DNA from: Nageia nagi | Lineage: Eukaryota > Pinophyta | Assembly: GCA_050084985.1 (NCBI GenBank) | Contig: JBITNC010000001.1 | Span: forward strand, 194,370,001-194,434,000 | DNA: 64,000 nucleotides | Reading direction: 5' to 3' | Shown: positions 25,443 through 37,670 of the stretch, piece after piece | How the letters are laid out: every line of letters starts with the position of its first letter | Position numbering within the stretch: position 1 is the stretch's first letter | Notes under the pieces: generated by a model | Told to the model about the DNA's origin: nothing | Databases searched by the model: none | Seen by the model: only the letters and a program-made list of their open reading frames with translations | Translations under genes and position numbers: made by a program

Positions 25443-25459
25443 CTAAAACTCATCATGGA

Positions 25460-26780
25460 TTCTTTTACCACTTGCATATGTACCAAGTAGAGAAAAAAAA
25501 AATGAATTCATGCAAAGCTAGAAGAAGTGTGAGACTAGTGATTAACTCCAAATTCAAGTGTATTACATGATGAGCTTTGAAATTTTTCCAAACCCAAATA
25601 AATATCCCCTTCATCAAGAAAGGTATTGACATCATTCACCTCTAGGATCAAATCCTCTAGTGTATTGAATTTAACTAATCTTACTTATTTTTATGTTATA
25701 ACACTCCCCACTTATGAACCCTTAAGGAATTATAGTTGTTCCTAGTTGTGTTAAGTCCTTTACTACCATGTCCACCAGTTTGTTAATTGAGATAATGACA
25801 TAAGTTCTTGCATTGAATTAGCTTTCCTCAAATGGGAATAATTATTACAAATGAAATCTTCAAATAAATACAAACTATGTGATATATACCTAATCAAACA
25901 AGAATAAAAAGATAATATAAATCTATTATTATTAGGTATCATGATGAAATAAAGTAAAATATGAGTTAGAGAGGCTCATGATAACCTTATCCTAAAACTT
26001 GAACCTTAATTATTTTATATCAATTGTGCATCGAAATAGGATGCAAGTATTATATGTAATGTGCACAAAGTTTCCTCAATAAATCTACCCAAACTTGAGA
26101 TGAATAATTAGATGAACCCCATGCAATGTCATACCTAACTATAATATTATAAAAGTATGAAGTAAATGAAAGTAGTTAGGCACAAATGATAAGTGGTGAT
26201 GAGAATGATTTGTTACAATATCTATGTCCTATTTTATAGATGAAATCCTCCTTTAGCTAAGAATATTTGCTTAAAAATCCTTGGACCTCACATCATACAA
26301 GAGGGAGAGGGTGAGATACATGAATATTATCAGTAATTATTTAAATATAACAATAAATCATAAAATTTAATTATCTTATTTAAATATGTATAATATGAAT
26401 CAAAAAACAAATTTAAGTATATATATAGATGCCCCCTTTGGGTATGTGGTGATAGAATCAACCACATAATTCAAAGAAAAAGATATCAAATAAAAAATAA
26501 TACTCCTCTAAATCATCATCATAGTAGTAGTTTGGAGTTCCATTTTTTCATGATAGCTAATGTCCTACCATCTCTTTAACTTATTTTTGGCATGAAGCCA
26601 CTATAAAATAGAAGGAACCATGGTAAAGAAGAATATTTCCTCTACTAAGGAGGATTTATGGGAATATACCCTAATATCCAAGATTGATAATGAATACACA
26701 AACATAGCATTTCATATAATATATCATTGTTAGCTAAAATATGAAATCAACATAATATCATCATATATAAATCATGAACA
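25460..26780. other. AT-rich stretch without recognisable gene
   Basis: No confident coding or RNA gene. Weak resemblance to a copia 3' end near 25690-25760 (ACTCCCC followed by CCCTTAAGG) was not strong enough to call. Confidence 0.4.
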
Positions 26781-26787
26781 ATAATAT

Positions 26788-26830
26788 TACTACACCAAAA
26801 ATGACATTTTACAATAGGTAAATTATAGTG
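26788..26830 (+). repeat. Possible CACTA-type terminal inverted repeat, left
   Basis: The sequence TACTACACCAAAAATGACAT resembles a CACTA terminus with the first C changed to T. It matches the reverse complement of 62839-62868 at about 21 of 30 positions, most differences being transitions. The 3-bp flanks (TAT here, TTC on the right) do not match. Confidence 0.4.
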
Positions 26831-27099
26831 GTTTTTTGTGGAAATTTAAAATCATCATAATAGACATTACAAGAGGGTGATTTTATGTGATGATTTTTAA
26901 ATGACCTAACAAACCCTAAGAGGGTGGTTTAAAATTGATGTTAAATATTTTTAAATTTACTTATGCAAAATATTTGGCTTATAATATGGGATTATGAGTT
27001 TTTGTATGGTTATTTTGAAGAAAAAGGGGAAAGTATGCAAGTAACAATAAGGGTAAGTAATGTATTGATGATGACATTAAGGAGGGTGACAACCAAGCT

Positions 27100-27876
27100 A
27101 ATGCAAGGTGTTATATTATAATTTTACTAACTCTAAGTTGTTATAAATTATATAGGCATTAAGAAAATAAGTGCACACTATAATATTAAGTTTTATTGAA
27201 ATGATTTTGTAAAGTATTATACTTCATCTAGGTGCCCAACATGGCCAAGAAGGTTAGCCATACATGTATAATTATGTTCCATTATGGGTGTAGTATGATA
27301 ATAATCATTCATGGATTTGGAGTACTGATAGCCCTATTTCATTATACCTACATGGTTAAATGAATAAAATACACTAATAAATGCAATATCATTTGGATTA
27401 GTACCTACATATTCCATTTGTTCAAATAGTTTTATGGATTCCTTGCTACAACCATTCATTACATACCCTGCAACTTTAGATTGTTATGAATTCTATAGGA
27501 ACCAAGAAACAAGTTGAAATTACAATATCATATTTTATTTACATGCTTTTTATAAAATATTTTTCTTCATCTAGATTCCCAACACAACCAAGAATGTCAA
27601 GCATACATGTATATAGTGTTCCATTATGGGTGTAATATGATAATAATTATTTATGGATTTGAATTATTGATAAGCCTCTTTCACTAGACCTACATATCTA
27701 CATGCAAATAATACACTAATATCTATAACAATGTATGGATTAAATACCATATATTCCATGTGTTTAAATAATTTGATGGCTTCCACTAAACCAAGAAAGG
27801 CCTTTGGTAGTGATTTGAAACCACTACCAAATAGCTTTAGTGGTAGTATCATGATTGCCATCATTGAGGGTGTCAT
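27100..27876 (-). pseudogene. PPR protein C-terminal fragment, tandemly duplicated
   Basis: Pentatricopeptide repeat proteins bind organellar RNA. The minus strand holds two diverged copies, about 333 bp apart, of the last PPR motifs and the following E-type region. Copy 1 (27440-27876) reads EAIKLFKHMEYMVFNP, VLFACRYVGLVKEAYQ, PIMEHYICMLDILGCVGNLD and YRIHNNLKLQGM. Copy 2 (about 27100-27440) reads ESIKLFEQMEYVGTNPND, FNHVGIM, DYYHTTPIMEH and MANLLGHVGHLDE. These are the expected order for the tail of a PLS-class PPR protein. Stops and shifts make both dead. A third short piece of the same tail (HNNLKF) lies at 62880-62935. Confidence 0.85.
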
Positions 27877-27986
27877 TAAAAATATAAAATCTATGATGGT
27901 GGGTAAAACCCACTAGTGTAAAGTTAAAATTTCCACTAACTCATCTCCTTAAATCATATTCTAGGTATTTAAGATGATAATGTGTA

Positions 27987-28140
27987 CCCACCACCTTATA
28001 CTTTTAGGGTGCAAGTATAACCTACCACCTTATACTTTAAGGAGGTAGGTAATACCCACCACCTTATACTTTAAAGAGGTAGGTAATACCTACCACATTA
28101 GAATTTAAGGGGTGGATTATACGCATCACCAAATCATTAT
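27987..28140. repeat. 34-bp tandem repeat, four copies and a partial
   Basis: Units start at 27987, 28021, 28055, 28089 and 28123 at an exact 34-bp spacing. The unit begins CCCACCACCTTATACTTTAA and contains GGAGGTAGG, so each copy can fold on itself. Confidence 0.92.
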
Positions 28141-28176
28141 TGTTTTAATAATAATATTATTATTTTAAAAATAATA

Positions 28177-28231
28177 GGTGTAGTCTTGAAGCATGTTTCC
28201 ATAATATGGAAGAATGATTCAAGACTACACC
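28177..28231. repeat. 55-bp near-perfect hairpin
   Basis: Two 26-bp arms (outer 14 bp GGTGTAGTCTTGAA and TTCAAGACTACACC) pair with three mismatches around a 3-base AAT loop. It lies 40 bp after the 34-bp array. Confidence 0.9.
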
Positions 28232-28413
28232 ATCCTCGGTTACTTGAGGTTCCACATGAAGCTCAATCATAGTGTTTTCCATGGGCTCTTGAAGGATGGC
28301 CTAGTGAAACTAGATAGTTATGATTCAATCCATACTCATCTTAGTCCCTAAAGGAATGCCTAATCACAAATTAATAATGACCCAGTCCATGGATATGAAA
28401 TGATCCTAAATAC

Positions 28414-28576
28414 ACCATATGAAATGATCTAAATGCATCAACATATAATATGAAATAATCTTGAGTATAGTATATGAAATTATCTAAATGAACCAACATA
28501 TGATACAAAATGATCTTGAGTGTACCATATGAAATGATCTAAATTCACCAACATATGATATAAAGTGATCCAATAA
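28414..28576. repeat. 55-bp tandem repeat, three copies
   Basis: Units start at 28414, 28469 and 28524. Each contains ATATGAAATGATCTAAAT, then CAACATAT and a GATCTTGAGT-like end. Confidence 0.88.
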
Positions 28577-28629
28577 GTTCAAGTACAAAGATCAATAAAA
28601 GGTTTCTTTACTTTTAGAAAATGAAGCAA

Positions 28630-29560
28630 TTGACATTTTCAAGTATGCATACTCATATATAAATCCATAACCATTCATAAGTGATAAATTAGCCTCATCC
28701 AACCTATATTATAAAATGATGTAACTATACCAATCCAAAAATTGTATGTTAGCAAAAACATTCTTGTAATACTTACCCATACATAGAAAAAATATGTGGT
28801 CACCAAGTGTTGCATATTATGTTGAAACTATAGATGATATTTAAATCATTTGAGTATAATTGAAAGTATATACCATAATATTCATGTATAAAAATAGGTC
28901 CCAAAAGTTGATGTGACCTAAAGTGATAAGTTAGCCTCATTCACCCTACATTCTGAAATGATGCAACTATACCAGTACAAAAGTGGTAGGTTGGTAAATA
29001 CATTCTTGTAATACTTAGACAAAAATTAAAAAACATGTGGTTCCCAAGTGTTTCATATTATGGTGAAATTGTATATCATATTTAATTCATTTGAGCATAA
29101 TTAGAACTATGGAACATAATCTTCATGTCCAAAAATAAGGCCCAAAAGTTGATGTGACTAAAAATGACAAGATGGGCTCATCCACCCTATTTTTTGAAAT
29201 GATGCAATTGTATGAGCCTAGAAGTGATAATTGGAAAAAAACATGCTTGTAATACTTATCCAAACAAAGAAAAAAAATGTGGTTCTTGAGTGTTGTATAT
29301 TATGTTAAAACTATAGACCATATTTAATTCATTTGGGCATAATTAAAACTATAGAGAATAATATTCATTCCCAAAAATAAGGCCCAAAAGTTGATGTGAC
29401 CAAAAGTGATAAGTTGGCCTCATCCATCCTATGTTATGCAATGATGCCACTATACCATTCCAAAAATGATTTAATTTAGCAAAAACATGCTTGTAATAAC
29501 ATAGAAAAAGATGTGGCTCCTAAGTGTTGCATCTTATGGTTCTACATTGAATGTTGTGAT
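28630..29560. repeat. About 242-bp tandem repeat, four copies
   Basis: The landmark GATAAGTTAGCCTCATCCA-like block occurs at 28683, 28925, 29166 and 29408, with the following TTCTTGTAATACTTA, ATGTGGT and AAAAGTTGATGTGAC blocks in the same order each time. No coding content was seen. Confidence 0.9.
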
Positions 29561-30420
29561 TATGAATTCCCTGATAGGCATGTATGCAAAATATGGAAGA
29601 ATACAAAAGTACAAGAGAATTATTTAATAAGATGAATAATGTACACACAATTTCATGGAATGAAATGATCTTGATGATATGTAGAAAATAGATTTTCTAA
29701 AAAGGCTTTATAGAATTTTATGTAGATGCAATTTTCAGATGTAAAGCCAATCTCTATAATATTTTCCAACATTCTTATAGCATGTACCACCATGGGAGCT
29801 CTAGAATAAGGTATGAACACCCATGAAAGAATAGTTTAAAATTGTTTTGCATTGAATGTTGTAGGTTTGAATGCCCTGATAGGAAAGCATGCAAAATATG
29901 GAAGAATACACAAGGCCCAAAACTTTATTTAACAAGATGCATGATGCAAATATAGTTTTATGAAATGCAATGGTCTTAAGGATATGATAAAATGATTCAA
30001 ATATGCTCTACAATACTACTACCATAATATTTGATTTATAAGCACCAAGTAAACACATACTTTGGTGTATTTAAATTATTTTATATCACATCATATGGTG
30101 TATTATTTTTGCATAAACCTTTTGAATTGCTCTTTTATCATGACTAGGTTATGATTTATGAATAACAACACATAAACCAAAACCAAAGTCATGATAGAAT
30201 GGAAATTATTTGACAATATACATGAGATCTTTGATTTGATGAAGCACTTGGGAACCAAATCTATTAACATAACCTTTGAAAGTGTTCTTCTTTAGTGCAA
30301 CCATGTAGGTCTATTAGATTAAGGTTGTAAATACTTTAACAAAATGAGTGACTCATATTGCATTATTATTGATATGAATCTTTATAAATTCTTTACTAAC
30401 CTTTTTGGTCTTGTAGGCTA
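29540..30420 (+). pseudogene. PLS-class PPR pseudogene, non-amplified part
   Basis: Plus-strand translation in shifting frames gives normal PPR text. First comes IGMYAKYGRIQK (about 29575), then KPISIIFSNILIACTTMGAL with GMNTHERIV (about 29740-29830), then NALIGKHAKYGRIHKAQN (about 29865-29920). Further on come KSINITFESVLL, CNHVGLLD and GCKYFNKMSDSYCI (about 30255-30345). The order follows PLS-class architecture (alternating P, L and S motifs) and the ACNHVGLLDEG-like block that closes the PPR tract. Stops and shifts are frequent. It precedes and is clearly related to the 252-bp array downstream; the array may have been amplified from one of its repeats. Confidence 0.8.
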
Positions 30421-31400
30421 TGATGTAGACATAATTTCATGGATTGTAATGGTACTAAGATATGCAAAAATGGATTTTCTAAAAATGTGTAAGAATACAT
30501 AGTTTCATGGACTATAAAATGTGGAAGAATACATAAGGCTCGAGAATTATTTGAAAAGATGCATGATTCAAATATAATTTTATGGTCTATAATGATTGCA
30601 TGATACACATAAAATGAATTTTCAAAAAAAATCCCTAAGACATATATGTAAAATATGGAAGAATATACAAGTCTAGAGAATTATTTGATAATATGCATGA
30701 AGGAAAGATAATTTCAAAGTTTGGAATAATTGCAAGATACACATAAAATTGAGTTTTCTAAAAAATATCCTAAGGTATATATACAAAATATGGAAGAATA
30801 TACCTTTCCCTTCTATAATTGAGCCTCACCAAACATATCCTCTATTTTCCTCTAACCTACCTTTGCTACCAAGCCTCTCCTCACTTTCCTCCCTTTTCTC
30901 CTCTCCCCTTTTGAGAAATGGGAACTTGGGAACCACATATTTTATATACACATTTTTACATTTGTATATATCAATAAGAATCTCTCATCTCTAAGTTGTC
31001 AAATAATACTATTGAAAACATTGAGGTAACTCCATTTTTAATGCAATACTTATGTTGCAATGCTTAAAATAAAATAAAAGATTCACAAACACAACCACTT
31101 AGATAAGTAAAGAAGTAGCTTTATATCAATATATATATATATTCAAAAACATCCTTACATAAAGATCCAAATTTTAGAAATTGATTTAAAATCATAATAA
31201 ATACACCATAAAGGAGTTATATAAACTCATGCAATTACTAATTGTTTCATAATTGATAACAACATTATTTCGAAGGTTTGAGGATGAAAAAGGCTTAGTT
31301 TCACAGTGTAAAAATATCATGTATAAATAAGATTTTTTGAACCAAAATAATAAATATCTAACATCAAACTTCACTTTATCTCTAACAAGATAGAAAATAT
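30420..31400. other. Degenerate PPR-like copies and unidentified AT-rich DNA
   Basis: Short pieces of the PPR unit (AAAATATGGAAGAATA) recur at about 30510, 30640 and 30778. A pyrimidine-rich tract at 30810-30910 has a counterpart at about 62545-62625, at the far end of the locus. Beyond that no family is recognised. Confidence 0.5.
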
Positions 31401-31404
31401 CTAA

Positions 31405-32190
31405 CAAGATAGAAAATATCTCTACATTCATTATGTTTCTTATGTTTTGTGCTTTTCTAAGAACCCTTTTTTGTTTTGTCTTCAAATACATCAAGTAAAT
31501 ATTCAAGCATATCCCTTGAAAAATATCTTCAACTAAATCAAACTTTGTAATATGGTTTCATGGTATGCAATGATGTATGATGCAAATTCTGTTTCATGGT
31601 CCTAGAATTGTTTGATAAGGTGCATGATGCAACATAGTCTCATGGATTGCAAAGATTAGAGGAAAAGTAAAAATTATATTTTCTAAAATTTTTGTAGAGA
31701 TATAGTTTCTTATACTACAATGATCTCATGATACAATTGGTACCTTCTAGAAAATATCTACAAAGGAGAGATTCTTGAAGATTTTATTATATTTATTGAC
31801 ATGGTAGGAAATATTTCAACTTTAATTATGTTTCCTATGTTTTGTGTTTTGTTAAGGATCCTTTTTTATTTTTCATTAAAATAAATCAAGTAAATATTTA
31901 AGTATCTCCCTTTGAAGATATATTCAACTAAACCAAACTCTAAAATGCATTTTCATGGTCTGCAATAACGTAAGATGCAAACATAGTTTTATGGTCTATG
32001 AATTATTTGATGAGGTACATGATGTAACATAGTCTCATGAACTATGATGATTAGAGGAAAAGTAAAAAATGGATATTCTAAAAGGTTGTAGAGATATAGT
32101 TTCATAGACTAAAATGATCACAAGATGTAATTGTTAGGTGTAAAGCCAAACTTTGCAACCTTTGGTAATAATATTATAGCATGATCTAGA
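31405..32190. repeat. Tandem duplication of about 397 bp
   Basis: Copies start near 31405 and 31803. Shared blocks in order are TTATGTTTC(C/T)TATGTTTTGTG, ATCAAGTAAATATT, CAACTAAA(C/T)CAAAC, ACATAGTCTCATG, GATTAGAGGAAAAGTAAAAA and GTAGAGATATAGTTTC. Part of it is PPR-derived (GGTGCATGATGCAACATAG). Confidence 0.85.
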
Positions 32191-32249
32191 AGAAGGTATG
32201 GACATCCAAAAGCTTTTATTCTATGTGATGCTTTTAATTTGAATATTTG

Positions 32250-33557
32250 GGTTTTGAATTCCTTGATAGATATATATGCAAAATATGGAAGAATCATAAG
32301 GCCTATTAATTATTTGATAATATGCATGATGCAAACATAGTTTCATGATCTACAATGGCTGCATAATATACACAAAATGGGTTTTCATAGAAAACCTAAG
32401 ACTATCAAGGGACCATTGAACTTCACTACCAAAATACTTATAAAACCTAAATTTGGTGTATGGATGTGTCTACATGATGCTTGTAATTTGAATGTTTAGG
32501 TTTTGAATTCTGTAATAGACATGTATACAAAATATGAAAGAATACATAAGGCTAGAGAATTATTTGATAAGATGCATGATGCAAACATAGTTTCATGGTC
32601 TATAATGATAATGCGATATGCACAAAATGGGTTTTCAAAGAAAATCCCTAAGACTATCAAGGGACCATTGAACTTCACTACCAAAATACTCATAAAACTT
32701 GAATTAGATATATGGATGTGTCTACATGGTGCTAGTAATTTGAATGTTTGGGTTTTGAATGCTTTGGTAGACATGTATATAAAATATAAAAGAATACATA
32801 AGGCTCAAGAATTATTTGACAAGATTTATGATGCTAACATAGTTTTGTAATTTGCAATGGTTACTCAATATGCACCAAATAGGTTTTCATAGAAAAGCCC
32901 TAAGATCATTAAGGGACCATTAAAATTCATCATAAAATACTCATAAAGCCTAAATTGGGTATTTGGATGTGTCTACATGGTGCTTTTAATTTTAGTGTTT
33001 AGATTTTGAATGCCCTGATAGACATGTCTATAAAATATGGAAGAATACAAAGGACTAGGGAATTGTTTGGAAAGATGCATGATGAAAATATAATATAATT
33101 GTATGCAATGTGGATGATATGTAAAAAATGGATTTCCAAATAAAATTCTACATACTATTGAGGGATCATTGAAATTGACTACTAAAATACTCATAAAACT
33201 TGAATTAGGTGTATGGATGTATCCACATGGTGCTTCTAATTCAAGTGTTTGAGTTTTAAATGTTTAAATAGATATGTATGCAAAATGTGGAAGAATACAT
33301 AAGGCTCAAGAATTACTTAACAAGATGCATGATGTAAACATAATTTCATGGTCTACAATAATTACACGATATATGTAAAATGGATTTTCAAAGAAAATCC
33401 CTAAGACTATCAAGGAACCATTGAAATTCACTACCAAAATACTCACAAAACCTGAATTGGATGTGTGGAAGTGTCTACATGGTGATTGTAAATATTTGGG
33501 TACCCTGATAGATATGTAAGCAAAATGTGGAAGAATACACAAGGATCAAGAATTGTT
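32250..33557 (+). repeat. PPR-derived 252-bp tandem array, left part
   Basis: The unit is 252 bp, exactly 84 codons. Its reading on the plus strand is PPR-like: NALIDMYAKCGRIHKA, ELFDKMHDANIVSWS, RYAQNGFSKK, then IPKTIKGPLNFTTKILIKPE and LGVWMCLHGACNLNVWVL. Copies begin (ATAGACATGTATG landmark) at about 32265, 32515, 32767, 33018, 33269 and 33508. One open frame (32503-32850) spans 1.4 units. A PLS triplet is usually about 100 residues, so the unit is a shortened triplet. The array breaks off at 33557, where the copia element begins, and resumes at 56544. Confidence 0.9.
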
Positions 33558-34056
33558 TGATGGAATTAACACTAAAGACCCAATTACTATATGCCTAAGA
33601 TTATATGAAATCTATCTTAAAAATTAACACTCAAAGCATAAATAATATCACAAATTGATACTATGTAAAGTGGTTCCTTAAAACATGGGAGTACATCCAC
33701 TAACTAAGATATTTCTCATTCATAAAGATAACTCTCTTACAATATCTCTTTCTTCCTCTCCTAACACTAATCCTAGAGCATAACTTTTCTTCAACTTTTG
33801 GTGTGTAATCTCAATGAGAGAACATTCTATTTATAGGCCAAAATCCTCCATTGGATCACCTTTTTAACCATTGTACAAAGGTATGATATACTTCACCCTT
33901 TTACCCAAGGGGCATGCTCATGAGAAGGAGTGTAAGATAAGTTACATTTTCATATTCACTTAAATACTTAAGGTATCTAGGGGTACCTTTAAGTATTGGT
34001 TAATTTACAAGAATAACCTCACAAAACCTTACAATAATGCATTATACATTCTAACA
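33558..34056 (-). repeat. Copia 3' LTR
   Basis: TG..CA repeat that matches 48325-48604 and 56337-56538. Just inside it, 34057-34067 read on the minus strand gives ATTAAGGGTAG, a plausible polypurine tract. Confidence 0.9.
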
Positions 34057-34596
34057 CTACCCTTAATGCAATATTGGGATAGAGTGAATAAAAGAGAAGA
34101 AAGAGAGAGTAAAAAAGAGTTCTCCATATAGATACAATTAGAGATGAGAATTTTGACATATTTGAGAAGTAATCAACATCTTAGTTTGAGACTCAATACT
34201 TTACCATTTTGATAAATGGTATAAAATACAATCATTAACCACTGTACATAAAGTAGTCATTCAATTGGAAGTTGACACGATGAGCCTCCATGAGTCTGCA
34301 TACCTAAAGTAAGTAACATGCATTCTCAAGAAGAAACATCCAAGCTATAGGAATTTCAAAAAAAAAGATCAATTAGATGCATAATAAACAAATTCATATG
34401 AATCAAGAAATACCATACATAAATTGATCAATGGTGCACTATAAGTCATCATGAAAATGCCAAGCCAATAGTCATATTCATTAGCTATATATATAGTATG
34501 TGTTGATTATCATTACAAATAAAGCATAAAAAAATGTACATATGAGTTCCTCACACATGGATAATTTAATAGTTTTAAAATACACATATGAGTTCC

Positions 34597-36032
34597 TATA
34601 AAATCCCTAAATAATTATCCAAGAAAATACTAACCAATTAAGTATCAAATAATATCAATATGCACTCCTAGGAATGCCATGAACTATACTACGGAATCAA
34701 ACATGAACAATAACAAGCAAGGAAGTCCAATGATACACCTCACTAGTCAAATTCCACTTCTATAATCTAAAATCATACATGGGAACTCATATATCATGTT
34801 AATCACATCATTAATAGAATAAGAATGCCCACAGTTCACAATACAAGTATGAAGATACTAAAATAGCTCAATGTTGCATATATGGAAGCATGAAAAATGG
34901 TCAACACATCAAATAAGGAGATAATGAATGAGATCTAAGTATACCATGGCTCTATTAGGTAACTAATGATGAGTGCAATACCAAAAAGGACCAAAGGGCC
35001 CAATGTTGGCCTCAAAGGAGCCAACTAGGGTATACAATGTGCCAAGAAAGATCCTAAAACTATTTTAAAAAAATCATCCACTATCAATAATGTGGATGCC
35101 ACATTGAAGGGTTCCATCATAGGCTAGCTTTTGAAAAAGAGAATGGATGTAATTTCAAAATACTATATGATGGATTCAAATATGTAGATCACTTGTGGAT
35201 GCCTCAGGATAGAGAAATCTCATAGCATGAACATTCACCTCAACCACTAGTCAAATGGTGTTCCAAGCCTCCTAAAATCTCCTTATTCACTACACTTAAG
35301 GGTGATTTACATTGCCAAGTATTTGGTAACTCTAAAGATAAGGGTTTAAATATCTAATTCAAGTCTCTCTTTGGAATGAGGCTCCTTTTTCTTATATAGC
35401 TAATCACTAGATCTAGATCTCACCTCAAATTCATCATCCAACCTTCTTAATCTCAATTTTAGCTTCTTAGAAGCCCCACAAAGCCTAATGATAGTGCCTA
35501 GTGATCAATCCAATCCCAACATGGTTATATGAACCATTCACATGCTCAACATGGATCCTCATGCTCAACTTGGGTGCTTGGAATTCACCCATACCATGTG
35601 GGTATCTTGGTATGCATGCATGGGTGTATTGAAGTCATAATGAGCCAACATGCATGCATGGGTATCTTGGAGTTATCATGGGCCAACATGGGGGTCTAGA
35701 AGTTTCCCCAAGGATGTAATATACATACAAGTGCTCCCAAATCTAACATTGGGGTAATTAGGTATTTATCCAAGCTTAAGTATCATCTAGGTGCTATACA
35801 AGCCTTGGGATTCCCACAATCATCTTTAGGATATCCAAGTGCATTAATAATAAATTAAATAACACATCCTAGATTGGAAAGAAAACATCCCTCATGGGGC
35901 TCACAATGTGGGTCCAATAGCCTATTATATTTCTATCACAAATAACTAACTCACAAAAAAATAAATATTTATAAAAAAAGGAATCCATAAGAATTCAAAA
36001 TTATTTATTTTTTATAAAAAAAGAATACTACA
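34597..36032 (-). repeat. G2 3' LTR
   Basis: Direct copy of 38856-40294. The terminal TG is changed to TA on the left; the right end is ACTACA. Confidence 0.9.
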
Positions 36033-36482
36033 AAGCCTTCCCTCTCAAATTTCTTGTCCTTAAACAATTGTAGGATGCCAAAAATAATTTTCTTCCAAAC
36101 ATCCTTTAGTCCTAATGTAGGTGTCAACCATGGCTCTTTGTGGTGGAATGTAACTTCAATAAATCTCCTCCATAATTCAGCCCATGAAATCCCTATATTA
36201 GTCATTAAGTTCCTCTTTGGTATCTAGATGTTAATGTATGCAAAAATTCTAATATTTTATTGAAATTACTTTTATCATTGGTGATCCTAAGTACAAAAGT
36301 GCCTAGAAATATTATGATATAAAATTTTTTAGGATACATGAGTATGCATGCAAAAATTCTTATATAGTCATCCATGTTGAGCACAAAATTGCAATAGTGA
36401 GTATTTGGAAGAATCTTGAAAACTATCCTTGCAAAATTATGGAAAAAAGTAAGCATGAGTGAAAAAGAGTGGAACTTTTTCT

Positions 36483-36692
36483 CCATGATAGATGCTAGGC
36501 CTTCCCCATGCTCAATGTTGGGTTCCAAGCCCCTCTTATAACCAATGTTGGGTGCCAATTCTCCTTTTTTTCCAAGGTGGGATGCTAAGCTCCTTTCTTG
36601 CCCAATGTTAGGTTCCAATACCCCTTCATATCCAACGTGGGATGCTAAAATTCCTCCTTACCCAATTTTAGGTGCCAAGACTCCTTCATGTC
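36483..36692 (-). repeat. 30-bp minisatellite encoding a ten-residue repeat in G2
   Basis: Units start at 36513, 36543, 36573, 36603, 36633 and 36663, with a partial copy before. On the minus strand the first open part reads NIGQERSLAS, HLGKKGELAP, NIGYKRGLEP and NIEHGEGLAS in successive units. Confidence 0.88.
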
Positions 36693-36940
36693 TAATTCTT
36701 AACTTAAATTTCTTCTCTTATTCCTCATGGTGTGGTCAAATCATTTCCAATCTCTTGTTAGTGACATGTGGGGATTCATCCTTGATTCCTTGTAGAGTGT
36801 GAGTCTTACCATAAATATCAAAACCCATGGTTACATTACTATAATTGGTACAAATATTAGCAAATTCAAACAACCATTGCACACCTAAGATAATGCCCCT
36901 TAAGAAGATACACATAAAAGGTTTCTCTAACTATGTAACT

Positions 36941-37670
36941 CTACAATCTTTCCATAATTTGGTCCACTAATGTAAGTTTCCCATTAGCATTGGAAACTTT
37001 GAATCCTTTGAACCCCTTGGTTTTGAAAGCCCTCTTTTCCACAAAATGTCTATCAATAAAATTATGAGTAGCACTAGGGTTTATTAGGACCATTACCTCT
37101 TGGCCACCTACTTGTCTGATTACCTTCAAAAAGATGTTTTTCTTTGCTCCATTGAGTGAAAAAATAATACTCATAAGAGATGTCATTGCCTTAGGTATTT
37201 CAAGTTGATCCAACATGTCACACCAAGCTCTAAACTTTAATCTTCATCATCATCATAAAAAAGAACCTTTATGTAATGCACATATCCTTACATTCAAAAT
37301 AATTTCCTAGCTCCCATGGCTTTTTGTAGTGAAAGCACTTACCTTCTTCTGTTAGCTTTCTCCTAGTGGATGCATCCATATAGCCCATACAAGGAGGGGG
37401 GAAGGGTTTGAATGTACTAGTTCCCTCTTTCTCCACTACAAATTTCCACATAGCCTACCATTTATACATTTGTATACCTTTAAGGATGATCATATTTAGA
37501 TCCAAATCATAGGCTACCTTGATTGTATCATCAAGGGTTTTATGCCTTGATACCTTTACCATCCCTTGCAAGGGTTCCATCAACCCCTCTACAAAGATGA
37601 AGGTCAATCTCTTCTCCAATTTGTTTTGGATTATGATTGCTATTTTATGAAAAATATAAAATAAAATCAT
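36941..37670 (-). pseudogene. G2 gag end, zinc knuckle and retropepsin
   Basis: Three adjacent minus-strand pieces are readable. Gag: EKRLTFIFVEGLMEPLQGMV and KTLDDTIKVAYDLDL (37470-37620). Knuckle: RRKLTEEGKCFHYKKPWELG (37290-37350), where the family has C-x2-C and the second Cys is Tyr. Retropepsin: QEVMVLINPSATHNFID (37040-37095), in which the DSGATHNFID active site has become NPSATHNFID, followed by FKVSNANGKLTLVDQIMERL (36941-37000). A tail of about 240 bp to the minisatellite has no recognisable domain. No RT follows. These would process and package the RNA in an intact relative. Confidence 0.87.

Noticed and set aside
25690-25900. Possible copia 3' end
   Set aside because: Only short phrases resemble the copia end near 40550; no RNase H motif or LTR was found.
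27911-27918. CACTAGTG as a CACTA element end
   Set aside because: The 8-mer is itself a palindrome, and the next 20 bases do not match the left terminus at 26788, unlike the end at 62868.
27987-28140. CRISPR-like array
   Set aside because: The 34-bp units are directly adjacent without spacers; this is a plain tandem repeat in a plant nuclear context.
30749-30994. Plus-strand open frame with a Pro/Leu/Ser-rich protein
   Set aside because: It is the translation of a pyrimidine-rich tract, with no domain or homologous frame at the 62.6-kb counterpart.
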